Positions 37,321-49,365 of a stretch of DNA of 64,000 nucleotides are shown piece after piece (position 1 is the stretch's first letter; each line of letters starts with the position of its first letter). A model generated the notes under the pieces. It saw only the letters and a program-made list of their open reading frames with translations. It was not told where the DNA came from and ran no database searches. The stretch covers positions 26,516,412 to 26,580,411 of the forward strand of contig NC_045139.1 in NCBI RefSeq assembly GCF_008831285.2, given 5' to 3'. Source of the stretch: Nymphaea colorata (lineage: Eukaryota > Streptophyta > Magnoliopsida > Nymphaeales > Nymphaeaceae). A program made the position numbers and the translations under genes.

Positions 37321-38939
37321 ACCATAAGTTTCAGGACAAGATAGTAAAATATGTAGTATCAACAAAAATAATAAAATTAAAAAAAAAACTAACAAGACAA
37401 GTATATAATTAAACAACTATATAAAATAGGTACTTCTTGAGGTAATTAACTCATCTCAATCACCTTATGCACATACAAGCACATGCAAATCATAATTAAG
37501 TTCTATTCACAATGTAAGACAAAAAAAAAAATTTATATCCCAAACTAGAAAATATTGAAACTAGCTGAAATGAATGTGGAGTCCCCCTCAAATTGACCTA
37601 ACCTAACAAAAGCTTATAAAAAGTAGTATCAAACAGAGGTGGGGTCATCTCCAAATCAACACATCCTAACAATACCTTCTATGCTTTTTATCCACATGTT
37701 GCATTCAATAGATTCCCACATGCATCTGCTATCCCAAATATGTAATTTTCATTACATTCCCACTTACAAAGGTCAGAAGGACAGATTTACATTTTTTTTA
37801 GGATGGCCAGGAAGATGCACAACTAATTTAAAGTCTTTGTTCTGCAAATTTGGAACGTATATCTGATATATTTGATCATAGGACTACAAAACTTTTAAAC
37901 ATTATCCAACCGACAAAAAATCTATATCACAACGATCCTCCAAGTTGACTTCCACCATGTATCCTTTTACATGGAAGTTACATTGTGAACTTTGTGAAAA
38001 ATGATGCCATCCCCATGTATTCAGGCATATCTAAGCAGAATATACAAAGTAGAGCACACACCATCTACTAATTAATATATAAAAAGAAGCATATGAAATG
38101 CATCAGGATATTATTGTCACCAGAAAAATTTAGCTTTTTTTCTTATATACACTACAGGATAGTGTACTTAGCCTGAATAGAATGGAATTCTAAAATTATA
38201 TAGTTCATGCTGCCCTCTAGAGCCCAAATAACCTATTAACCACTTATTTGAGAACCAAGCACATGACAACCAGTTAACAGATGCTACTGTTATACATCAT
38301 TGGCAATTATTACTTTTTTATCCTTGACAAGATTAAGTCTTATTATGTTCAAAGACCACTGTCGGAACAGAGAAGATTGCTCCAGATGCCATAAGCCGAT
38401 CTAACATAGTTTTTAGATTAAGTGTAAATATTCCACAAAAGCAGATGCACAGGTCATGTATAGATCCACAAAACATATACATAATCTAGCATTTGAAGGG
38501 AACAAGTTTCATGTGCACTCAACAAGCAGTTCTGCACAGACTTCTCCTTAACTGTCAATGAAGGAACCATCAATTAAGATGCAAAACTTGTTCAATAAAA
38601 TTAACTACACACAACATCAAAGAAAGCAAACAAGCGACAATAAAGATCCTCATTTAATTTGACGCCAAGCATAACAAGAGATCCTAAATACACACCAAAA
38701 TCTAACGACACTCAAGTTTCATTCAATTAACATCATCTTGATCTAAGAACCAAAAGAAGGCATCCGTGGTCATATCGAAAATAGAAATAACACAGCAGCT
38801 GTTTTGGTCATTCATTGGAAGTCTATTAACACTAGGCTAAAATCAAGAAATCACAATAATAGTCAGACACATCTTGATTAACGACCAAAAGCAGAGTAAG
38901 AACATGATACAAAAAACTCAAAGAAATGAAACAGAAACA
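37321..38939. other. Noncoding AT-rich stretch upstream of SPC24
   Basis: No gene or clear element recognised. It may be the inside of the element whose terminus is at 37242. Confidence 0.4.
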
Positions 38940-39560
38940 GAGGCAAGAGCTGCCGGCCGGCAGCCCCTGTTGCAGACAAGATAGACGGATTTAAGGACCA
39001 CTGCCGGTCGGCCGCCCACCCTTTGCAAGAGAAAGCGACTAAGAGAGGCAATGTGGCGGCGAATTTGACATTTCTGCCGGAAGCCTTCAACCGGGAGAGA
39101 AGGGGAGAGAGAGAAAGAAAGATAAACTCACCTGATCGTGTCTTTATCTGGGCTCGCCGGATAGAGAGTGAGATAAACGTTCGCCAGAGAGTGAGAGCGC
39201 CACCAGCATTCGCCGGACGGAGAGAGACCGGGGCACCGGAGAGAGGGAGATAGATGGTCGCCGGTGTTTGGTGGAGAGAGAGGAGAGGGTTGCTGAGTGG
39301 AGGAAGAACAGAATGACAAGGGCTTGAGATCGAGAAGCCCCGTTTTTCTCGACGAGGGGAAAACTGGAAAAACGAAAGAGGATGCAAATCTCGTTAAAAT
39401 TTAAAAGAAAAAATGTTCTGAACATGTGTTTTTGAAATGCGGGCGGGCGGGCGCGCATCAGGCTAGTTTGCGTCTCATGCGCATCGATGCGTTTTCTGTC
39501 CGGATGCGCTTCGAGGCGTGCGCTTCACACTTGTTGGGCTCCGCCGGGACTTGCTTTTAA
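38940..39560. other. GC-rich block with overlapping frames
   Basis: GC-rich sequence with GCCGGCCGGC, GA-rich runs and GGGCGGGCGGGCGCGC. Frames of 60-170 codons overlap in several registers on both strands, with no recognisable family, which points to composition rather than coding. It could be a promoter/5' UTR region or the far end of a hAT-type element. Confidence 0.4.
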
Positions 39561-41324
39561 TGGTGGAGCCTAAAGATCTACGTATGGTTCGAGTCTGTCA
39601 GCCCAATTTGGCTGATTAATGTGAAGACTAAGCTCCGTTTAAGTTTGAATATATATATATATACACACATTTGTATCTGTCTCTTTGAAATTCAAATATG
39701 CCGAAAGTTGGATACTGGCGGGATGGTTAAAAACTGAACATCTGTCGTTAAAAGTACCATAGATTGTTGCTAAAAGTATCGTGTGCTGCTGCTACAAACA
39801 AAATGTCATTAATGGGGGTAGTGACTGCCTTTTACTAATAGATTTTTAATTTATAATTGGCAACATTTTACATATGAAAGATAAGATTTGACTGTACTTA
39901 CATATATATATATATACATACCAGCTAGCCTGATGACAGACAAGTCTGTGGGCTGTTTATCATCGGAGAGACTAGGTAAGTTTTCTATCACAAAAATTGA
40001 GACAGATTCACAAAATACTAAAAACTATTGTTCTACGAAACTGACCCAATTGTTTGTGTAGATTCATAAAAACTCACAGAGTCTTTCTATTGTCAAACAC
40101 CCACGATTTTTTTTTTTCATTTTTTGCCCTCATAGATAGATGTTTTTCCTTTTTCTCTCTTAAGGTTATATTGATCATTTTGACATCCAAGCAAGGTACT
40201 GTGAGCCACCCACCTGTTTAGTGTTAATTAGTTGTATTTGCATGGGTTGGATGTTTACCTAAATATAATACGACTCCTACTAAACTATGAAAATGAAAAT
40301 TTTCACAATGACTCATAATTGGATGGAGAAGGTTATTTAAATTCAAGGGAGCCAACATCACCAGCATGTTTGCACTGGGAGTTGTTCAAATATAAGGAAC
40401 TGGAGAATGGAGATCCCTCGTACTTGTTCGGTCATATCGTCAGACAGCTGAGTTTTAAAACGACGGCAACAAATGATGTCATTTAAAATATGATCTATAT
40501 AATTTTTTTATATAGATTTTGAGGGCACATAAATATTTTTGATAAGTAAAGTTTTATGGGCACATATAGTTGACATAGGCGTGGTAATTGCCGGAATGGA
40601 AGAAATTGCGGGAATGAAAGAAAAGGATAGAGTTTCAGGTGGTATGATGAAATACTTTTCTTACTTAATTAGAGGAAAACACCACTTAGATCCTCCAATG
40701 TTGGAACACATAAGTAAAAAAAGGATTTTGCCGCATTTTTTACTTTGTAAAAAAACCATGATGAATTTTTAATTTGGATTTTTTTTTGTTTACTTTTCAA
40801 TTTTGTCTGAGGGCTTTTCAGGTATTCTCAGTATTTTGTACGTATATGGGTAGTGGCATATAACCAGCTTTGATTACAAGCACATGCGTTTAATGCATAC
40901 ATACAACCAGCTCAGCCACATTTTTTTTTTACACATTTAATTTAAAAATATGTTTTGAAAAAAAAAAAATCGATGCAGTAATCTGAAAATTTGAGGGAGG
41001 TTGTGCGCTGGCCCCGCCATTTAATTTAGCTCTAGCCTCGGTCAAGTCGATTAATGTATTAATTCACCTAAAATGATTTTTAGTTCAATTCATTTGGGGG
41101 AGTATATAAGAGCCCTACTGAAATATTGGACCTGGCATACCGGCTTGGTTGCTGGTGTCAGTGCTAGTATTTCATCTTATGACTTAAATATTTACAGTTT
41201 AAACATGGTGTTGGTCTTTGTATATCATCATCCTACGTATAATTTACAGCCTAATCATGGCATATATATATATCAATTGAATATACTTTTACTTTTACGG
41301 TATCTGCTTTCTTAGATATTCATA
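39561..41324. other. Intergenic noncoding region
   Basis: AT-rich, with short (AT)n runs near 39648 and 39902. No gene seen. Confidence 0.4.
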
Positions 41325-41632
41325 TACTCGGATTCACAGAACCAAGTCTGAATCTAAATCCGAAATCTGACATCACAATCTGAATCTGATTTTTACATTC
41401 ATATTCAAATGCAAAATTTCAACTGAATCCAGCTGATTTTCAAAATGTGTGAACATTGAATATACGATATTTATGTATGTCCACATCCGAGTCCAAACTG
41501 ATGTCATTTCTCAAATCTGAATTTGATCCAATTTTTTAATCGGATATTAATTTTTTTTTTCACATCGAATCTTTTTGGAACGGTTAGATCAAATTATCTA
41601 TTTCAAATTGAATATATTGGCATCCCTACTCG
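41325..41632. repeat. Dispersed AT-rich repeat, copy 3
   Basis: Shares CTGAATCTGATTTTTACATT-type wording with 1-432 and ends ATATTGGCATCCCTAC, almost the same as the end of copy 1. Confidence 0.6.
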
Positions 41633-41745
41633 TTCATGCACAACTTTCGAACAGTTTACTGAACTCAAGTGTGGAGGAATGGTTCTTTCTTGCACCGTAG
41701 ATCATAGTATCTCAGACGGCTACTCAGCGGACATGTTTTTAGAAG
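41633..41745 (+). pseudogene. BAHD acyltransferase fragment
   Basis: The frame reads [20 protein letters not shown] followed by [14 protein letters not shown]. This is the centre of the BAHD (HXXXD) acyltransferase fold: the conserved F.CGG strand, then the catalytic HSISD. In intact enzymes this family transfers acyl-CoA groups to alcohols or amines. Nothing upstream is BAHD-like (the dispersed repeat abuts it), and a MITE relic follows at once, so the gene is a broken fragment. A short frame near 42117-42299 could be another shuffled piece, but I cannot show it. Confidence 0.7.
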
Positions 41746-41785
41746 CACGGCCCAAGATGACCAAAATCAGGCACCATTTCTACGA

Positions 41786-41977
41786 TTAAGAGTGGAGCCA
41801 AGGTAGGGACCCACGTGGGCCTTGGCCCCACCTTTTTTTTTTTTAAAATTACATGTAAATTTTAGAAATTTTCACTTGGTTTATATAAAAAATTTGAAAA
41901 ATAATATTTTGGCCCTAATCAAAATTTAAAAACTTTAGTTTGCCCCCTTCATAAAAAGTTTCTGGCTTTGCCCCTGT
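41786..41977. repeat. hAT-like MITE relic, family copy C
   Basis: It starts near AGTGGAGCCAAGGTAGGG and ends near TTTCTGGCTTTGCCCCTG, with the same interior as copies at 18421 and 24350. It sits directly after the BAHD fragment. Confidence 0.55.
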
Positions 41978-43101
41978 CAACGATGCCGAGTTCTAGACGC
42001 TCTCTTAAATAAGCAGGATTTACTACATGAAGACTGAAGTCACTGCCCCTCTCCCAGCTAGATTGTTAGATTGGCCAGTGAGAAGTTGTTAGGAATGCTT
42101 TATGTACGTTTAACTAGTGCTGTTGCATATGTTTAAGTTTATAAATGAATCGAGTTTCTACGGAGATACTTGGACTGAAATGAATGAGATTGAAAAGATC
42201 CATGTTACAACTTGCATAAGGAAAAGTTCAGGCTTTGAGCAATCAGTTCCATCTGCCGAACTTTACCTCTTCAATTTGGCACGAAGGTGCACTGGGTAAG
42301 CTGGCAGAGCTGTAGTTCATAACTAGAGCTGCTTGACTCAAGCCCTGTCGTAAGGATTACTTTGGTATCACGGCCACGCTGTGCGGCCGTGTGATCACAG
42401 TCTCACGCTAGCTACGGCCCTACGCCTTGCATATCCAAGCTGCTAACTAAGAGCTGGCAGAAGAGGAAGAAGTTGTGAGGAGGAAGACAAACGGAAGCCA
42501 ACGGCATTTAAGGAAAAAAAAAAGAAGTCAAGGGATTTTGATCGAACGCGCAAGGCGATCGAAATCCAGGTTTTCCATCGAAAAATCGAGATTTTGATCC
42601 CGTGTTTATCTGGAGTTTTGAATCTTTTGAAAAGCTAGGATCAGAAACCCACTTCTACAATGGATTCATCGCCTGGCAAACATAATCCAAATGTTTTCCG
42701 GGAATATTAGTAGCATCATTTTTTTGTGTTTCATCCGTCTAGTTGTTGTGTTATGGAACATGTTGCAGAGTGCTGTTGCTCAGAGTCTGTTGCTCAAAGT
42801 AATGATCATAATCCACATGCCAATTTCAATAGACAATAGCAGTGGTGCTTTTATAGATGGTGACTTTGTTTTTTTAGAATCACCCAGCCAGGACTATTCA
42901 ACCTTTCAATCCAACATGACTATTTAGTCCAATCCAACATGATAGTCCAACATGGTAGATGGTTAAAAAAAAACAAGAAGAAAAAACATAAACATTTTCA
43001 TTATCTAATATTAGTTGACATATTTTTTTCCTTGTTTTTTCCTCAACCATTCATCTGCTTCAGACGGACGACTCTCGGCTGGGTGATTCTGAATAGTTAG
43101 A

Positions 43102-43144
<43 letters not shown>

Positions 43145-43278
43145 CCAGCCTGAGGACGTCTTGCACAAAAAAAAGAAGACACTTTTACAAATATACCCAT
43201 GATTAGCTGAGAAAATTTTGTGAAAAGTACAAAATATTAGCCACAATAACTCAAACCATGTCAAAGTGGGAGGACCAC
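41978..43278. other. Intergenic region downstream of PrfB3
   Basis: It includes the short perfect hairpin CACGGCC...GGCCGTG at about 42379-42401 and an (AT)n run at about 43105-43142. No gene is supported. Confidence 0.4.
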
Positions 43279-46200
43279 CTACGAGTCTCTTGTGTGCCGG
43301 TGACGAACATGGGCTTGAAGAACAGGTTCAAGACCACCATCCAAAACAGACACCAAATCTGGTAATTGGGTGTTTGTTTTGACATCATGTACTAGCTTGT
43401 ATGGATGGAACATGTATCTCCGTGTCTCTTCCTGCCAAAGATCAAAAATGCCATCTCTAGAAATCTTAGTGATATCAGATACTTCCTGCTGATCTGCAAG
43501 TACAAGTAGTTTTGCTTTCAAGCGTTTAAGAGCCTTGATCTTGTTAGCAAAATGACTCCTTTCACCTACAAATAAGACATGTAACATGAAAGCCGATCAA
43601 TTCTAGCAGCTTTGCAAGAATGCAATAAACTGCTGCATCCATTAATATTTACTATGCATGTTGCATCCAATAAACCTTGTGATTTGGTGCTTAAAGATTG
43701 ACCAAATTTTAAAAAAGGCGCAATCCAGAAGTTCAATTACCAGTTTTTCTGGAGGCTCTCTGATAAGTTAGCTCCATTGCTTACAAGCGCATCAAAATAG
43801 AAAGGTAGAAAAAAAAAAGGAATTAACAGCAAAAGATGAATCTAATCGACTTTATTACATGAACACTTCTAAAGACATCGAAGTATGGGATGCGCACTTC
43901 TGAAAACATGAAGTGTGGGACAGTTTTGAACATGAATATCGATTCTCACTCTCTCTCTCTGCAGATGTGCCTACATATAGATATACGTAAAGCTGCATCA
44001 AAGTTTCTATTTTCCAAAACTTGGTCGTCTAATGTCCTATAATCAATAGATAAAATCCTAAGAAACATTCACAACTCTGCTTATGTAGCCTAACTATAAA
44101 ACAATGAACGTCTCAAAGTAGCATATGAGGTGTGTCAGAGTGGCATAGTTACCTGAGCACTGAACTCTGATGCCAGTAGGTACATGGAGAATGCTAGCTG
44201 CCCTTTCCATTCGATAAACTAGGTGCTCATTTTCTCCACAAGAGAGCAATGTACTGACCTCAATATCTTTATCCTCTACAGGAATCTCTGGAGTTGATAC
44301 AAGGAAGAGTGGGATAACATCCACACATGCCATGCCAATCTGAAGTTCACGTAACATGTATATAACTTTCAGTGGGCTAGTTTAACATGAACTATGGAGT
44401 CCAATTATCTATAAAAGGAATGACTAAAGACTTGATAGCAAAATAGGAAAGACAATAGAGAATAGCAGTTAGCAGTTATCGAATTGAAAAGAATGGAGCC
44501 TAGTAGAATTATAGAACTTCCAGGTTAAAGTTATTTTCCTGATCAGTGCAAGCTTGGTCGTGAATACATATAGATTATAGACATATATACAAACATGCAC
44601 ACTTTTTAAATTGATGTTTCAAATAAATAAAACAAAGTACACCTACTTACCTAGACGTTTAAATTGATTTTTCAAATAAATAAAACAAAGTATACCTACT
44701 TATCTAGACGTGGAAGTGCCCTTAAGATGATGCCCTTTAAGAAAGGAAAGGAGATCTTGTTGTCTTCTAGACAGTTGACAGGCTGAATTTAGTCTAACAG
44801 TGGGACGAGAAAGATACTCTTATGGTCAGTAGCGGAGCCACCGTGGGGCAGGCGTGGGCGCCTGCCCACGCCAGCCAAATAAACTCCACGAGTTTAGTGG
44901 AGTGTCGGTCTGCCTCATGCCCATCTACACGCTATGCTGCCCACGCCAAACATGGATCGGGTCCAGCAATTGATCCAGCTCCAGCCTCCAGAAAACATAA
45001 GGCGCCCAAATTCACCCGAAATTCGGCCTATTGATTCTGTCTGCCTGCAGCCCGCCCAAATTCACCCGAAAGTTCGAAACCGAAAGACAAAAGTAAAACT
45101 GCCAAAGGGTGAAGCCGCGAAGGCGAAGGGGCGAACCGGCGAGTGAAGGGCAAGGCTGCAGGCCCACAACCGCGCAGCGGCGCAGGCTCGCAGCGGAGCA
45201 GCAGCCAGCAAGGGTTTCAGCTTCAGCTCTGACTCCTTTTTCTTTTTTCCCCTTCTCCTCCTCTCTCTCTGTAAGGAAAAATATAATTCCTTTTCCCACT
45301 TGTTGCAGTTGCAGCCTTTCACCCAGATTTCGTTGGGAATTTGAGAGGGAAACAGAGGAATAAGGTGTTGCCGTGTTGGGTGGGGATTTTGGGGAACGTC
45401 TTCTGGGAGACAAGCTAAGCCTTCCTGTGGTGAGAGTCTGCTTCTTCTTCTTCTTCTTGAATCATGAACGAATTGTTATTATCGTTTCTTCTTGAATGGT
45501 GTTGGGTTTTCACTTTTCATTTGTTTTCCCCTTTTCAACGGTTTTGCCTCAACGCTTTTTTCCTTACATATTTATTTATCATGTTTTGCATTACTTGCTA
45601 GTCTTGCTTTTGTTTTCGTTCAATTGTCAACCTAAATCACCAAACATTGGGTCTGAGTTGCATATTCTTGTCCCAAAGTGTGATGGTTCCCTGTTTGACT
45701 GTTCTGAAAAAACTGTTCACTCGCACTTTCTCTTCCATCATCCTCTTCAACGTTCCTCTTGCTTGTGTCTTCCTGTTCCACTGTGTCCTGGTTCCATGTT
45801 TGACTATTCTGAGAAAATTCTTCACTGACAATTTCTCTCACATCATCCTCTTCCCCATTCGCATTCTCTGCATCTTCCTGTTCCACCTTGTCATTAATGA
45901 TTCACCTTATTTGGAATGTCAATCACATCAGTCATCCACTTCTCATTCTCTCCTTCCAATGAGAGTATTACTGTGTTGTTTTGCTGCTCAAATTGGCCAA
46001 GATTTTCTTCAGTTCCCTGGGCGCCATGGCCCACAGTCTCATTCTCTATAGCTTCCTCTTTATCCTTAAGATCCTTGGCATCTTCATGAGTGACCTCAGG
46101 TGTTTCAATACTGCTTTGCTGCTCAAATTGTCCAAGATCTTCTTCAGTTCCCTGATCGCCATGGCCCACAGTCTCATTCTCTAAAGCTTCCTTTTTATCC

Positions 46201-49200
46201 TTAAGATCTTTGGCATCTTCATGAGTGACCTCATGTGTTTCAACATTGCTTTGCTGCTCAAATTGGCCAAGAATTTCTTCAGTTCCCTGATCGCCATGGC
46301 CCACAGTCTCATTCTCTATAGCTTCCTCTTTATCCTTAAGATCTTTGGCATCCTCATCAGTTACCTCAGGTGTTTCAATATTGCTTTGCTGCTCAAATTG
46401 GACTTCTTCAATTCCCTGATCACCACTGCCTGAGAATTGATTTTCCATGATCGCCCATTTGCGTTTAAGAGCCTTGGCATCACCATTTCCAGCCTCTTCC
46501 CTGTCCGGAATAATTTCAACATCGCCACCAGTTCTGATGATGAGGGGAAGATTGATCAGCTTGTGCCAGACCGATCTTCATCTATATGCGTTAATGCCAA
46601 TGGCTGGTAGGTTGGGTCTAAGTAGGATGATCATATTTTCCCAATTGTTTGTGTACTATCTGTATATATATATATACACTAATTGATAAAAGAAGAGGGA
46701 CATACTGGTGGCAGCCTTGTGAGTTGTGACTATGGCCTATCTCTCTTCCCTCCAAGTTAATATATGCAAGTTTTCTTGAATTTTTTTAGAATAGTGTTTG
46801 TGTCTAGGACAGATGTCGGATCTGTTCCTATTGAGTTTTAATTAAATTAGGATCTTATTTACTCATTTTATTTCTAATTTGTTTTTGCTTTAGTTCCAAC
46901 ATGTGTAATTGTTGGCTGGAGGTAATGTGCTTTGAATTAAGACTTGTTTTATTTTAGTGTTTATAAACATTGCAGAATATTTATATTTTTAACAAGTACT
47001 TAAGAGGTCTGGTTTTCAACCTTAATCAAAGTGGGCTCCATAGATAGGAAGCTTAAGAGGTCTGGTTTTTATCCTCAATCAAAGAGGTCATGTCTTCACA
47101 TGTTCAATAGCTATGTACTATATACTACTGCCCCATAGCCAAAAATTTCTGGCTCCGCCACTGCTTATGGTTAGGATAAGCCTTTTTAGATCCAGCACAG
47201 GTCACATATCAATTTCTATTGCTCTTAGTTATAGCAATACCACCTCTATACAGAACAAAGACGAAACATCTGGTCTGCATCTCAGGCAATTTGTATCTTT
47301 ACTGTATATTAAACTTTTCTGTAGATTATGTATGCCAAACTGATCCATCGATGTAATAAAGCTAACAAACATGGTTATTCTCGCAGTAACTAGCAGAAGT
47401 CCATAAGAAAATCAGAAAAGGAAAACGAAATATAATTCTTGTTTGAGCAAAACGGGAAAACCAATTCTAGATGAACCACGAGACCAATCTATACACGATC
47501 CATGGAAGTTAAGCATGATACACAACAGCTAGAGATAGTTGATGATCAAAGATTCATAATCCAAGTCCGAATGCATGGTCATAGACTGAAAAAAGGAAAC
47601 TGCAGAATCTACCTGGCAGGGGATAGAATCACGATTAAAGCCTTTGATCAACTTGTGAATTCCCCTCTCTCCTGAAAGATAGCCATACGCAAATTGCCAT
47701 TCAAACTCCACTGTTACAAACCTAATGCCAGATTTTGCAGAATATTTTTCTGTTATACGTCCTGGAAACCCTTGCTTTTTAGACCACAGGAGATACATGT
47801 GCATGAGTTTCTCAGCCCAGATCTGGAGATATATGACGTAAAATTTCAATGAGACAATTCAAGAAATATGTGTTAATCGTCCAACCATTACAACACACTT
47901 GATAGGGAAAACAAATGCTTCTTTTAGAGATCCATAATGGTAAAATTTAATAATAACACCAAAACATTTCATGATGCAACTTAGCCTTACCTATTTTGGG
48001 ATATCAAGAAACTAGAAAGCAAAAACCTGCTTTTTTGTTATTGTTTTATCCTTCACAATTTTTAGAGTTGCATGTTTGCCTCATGTTTTGAAGTACTCAT
48101 AGAGTGCCCCTTACATTTTGAAGTATTTACTATTTACTAAAGCTTGTCTAACTGCTGAATAATTTATCAAAGGTCGACCAAGTCAAGCATCTCATGACAA
48201 ACTACGATCACTAATTATGGCATATAAACAATAATGAATTAGTATAAAATGACTTTTTACATCCAAAAAATTATTATATCAGTATTCTTTCTTTAGTGAA
48301 CATTAGCGGCATGTATTGCTTCACAGCCCGTTTGACCAGGCCCCATCAGGTCATTGCAAAATGCATAGTTGATGATGTTTTGCTCCATGAGCCTGTAGAT
48401 CTGTTTCTCAATGGTTATTTACAAAAAGACGTATAGACCAGTTAGTTTAATAAGAAAAATAATTTGCTTTTTCCTTTTTTCACCATCAATTCCATGATCA
48501 GTCTGAGTTATTGAATACATTTAAAAAAGATTACATATAGAAGTAAAAAAATAACTCATCTAGACATGTTTTCTGCTGTGTGTGTGCATTCTACACGTGC
48601 ACAAGGCCATTGGTCTATCCTAATGGTAGGAAAGTATGGATATGGACCATTTCAATCATGTAATTTCTTATTATTTCACATCCTTTTCGAGTTCCAGCCA
48701 CATGGATCCGATTAAGTCATTTATCATGACGTAACATCCAAAAGTTCATTTCTAATTTACTAGTCATACTCTCAAGTATCATTATCGGCAATTTCATGGT
48801 TTTACTAGGAGTGTCTTCTATGTATTTTTCCTCGAGAAAGTCTTGGGAATTAAAAAAAAAAAAAATAGAATTTCATAATATTTAGAAAAACATCTTTTCT
48901 TTGCTCCTTCTTTGGTTTCTCTCTCTCTCTCTCTTTTTCCATTTTGTTGTGAATTAAGAAACCAAAGCTAATCTATGCTTCAAATATTTTCTTAAAAATT
49001 TTTAACTGAGACTAGAACAAGTTCACTCCTTGTCTCAGTTCGACCACATCCAAACTCAGGTTCATGCTTTTCAGGTGCCCGTCATCTTATAGACGAAACT
49101 GGTTAGGTGCAGTTATCCGCACTGGACATGCATTAACTGCATCCAGTGATGCACGAGCACTGCACCGCCACCCATGTTGAGACGTCGCATCAATGTGTAC

Positions 49201-49328
49201 ATAAGACTATTTTGAATTGTCAAGGCTTGTGAAAGCAAATTAATAGAAAAGGCATGCTTTCATAATTTTTTCTATTAGTTTTTTATATTTTAATTTTTTA
49301 ATTTTAAGTTCCTTAAGATTTTCCTGAG

Positions 49329-49365
<37 letters not shown>

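Noticed and set aside
38878-39458. Overlapping frames of up to 169 codons in the GC-rich block
   Set aside because: Frames overlap in multiple registers on both strands with low-complexity Ser/Leu/Arg content and no known domain.
42379-42401. CACGGCC/GGCCGTG hairpin as a possible terminator or RNA element
   Set aside because: Plant genes do not use such terminators, and no RNA gene context is visible.
45960-46400. Regularly spaced direct repeats resembling an array
   Set aside because: The period is 135 bp with no distinct spacers, and they encode protein repeats in one frame; not a CRISPR array, and the DNA is plant nuclear.
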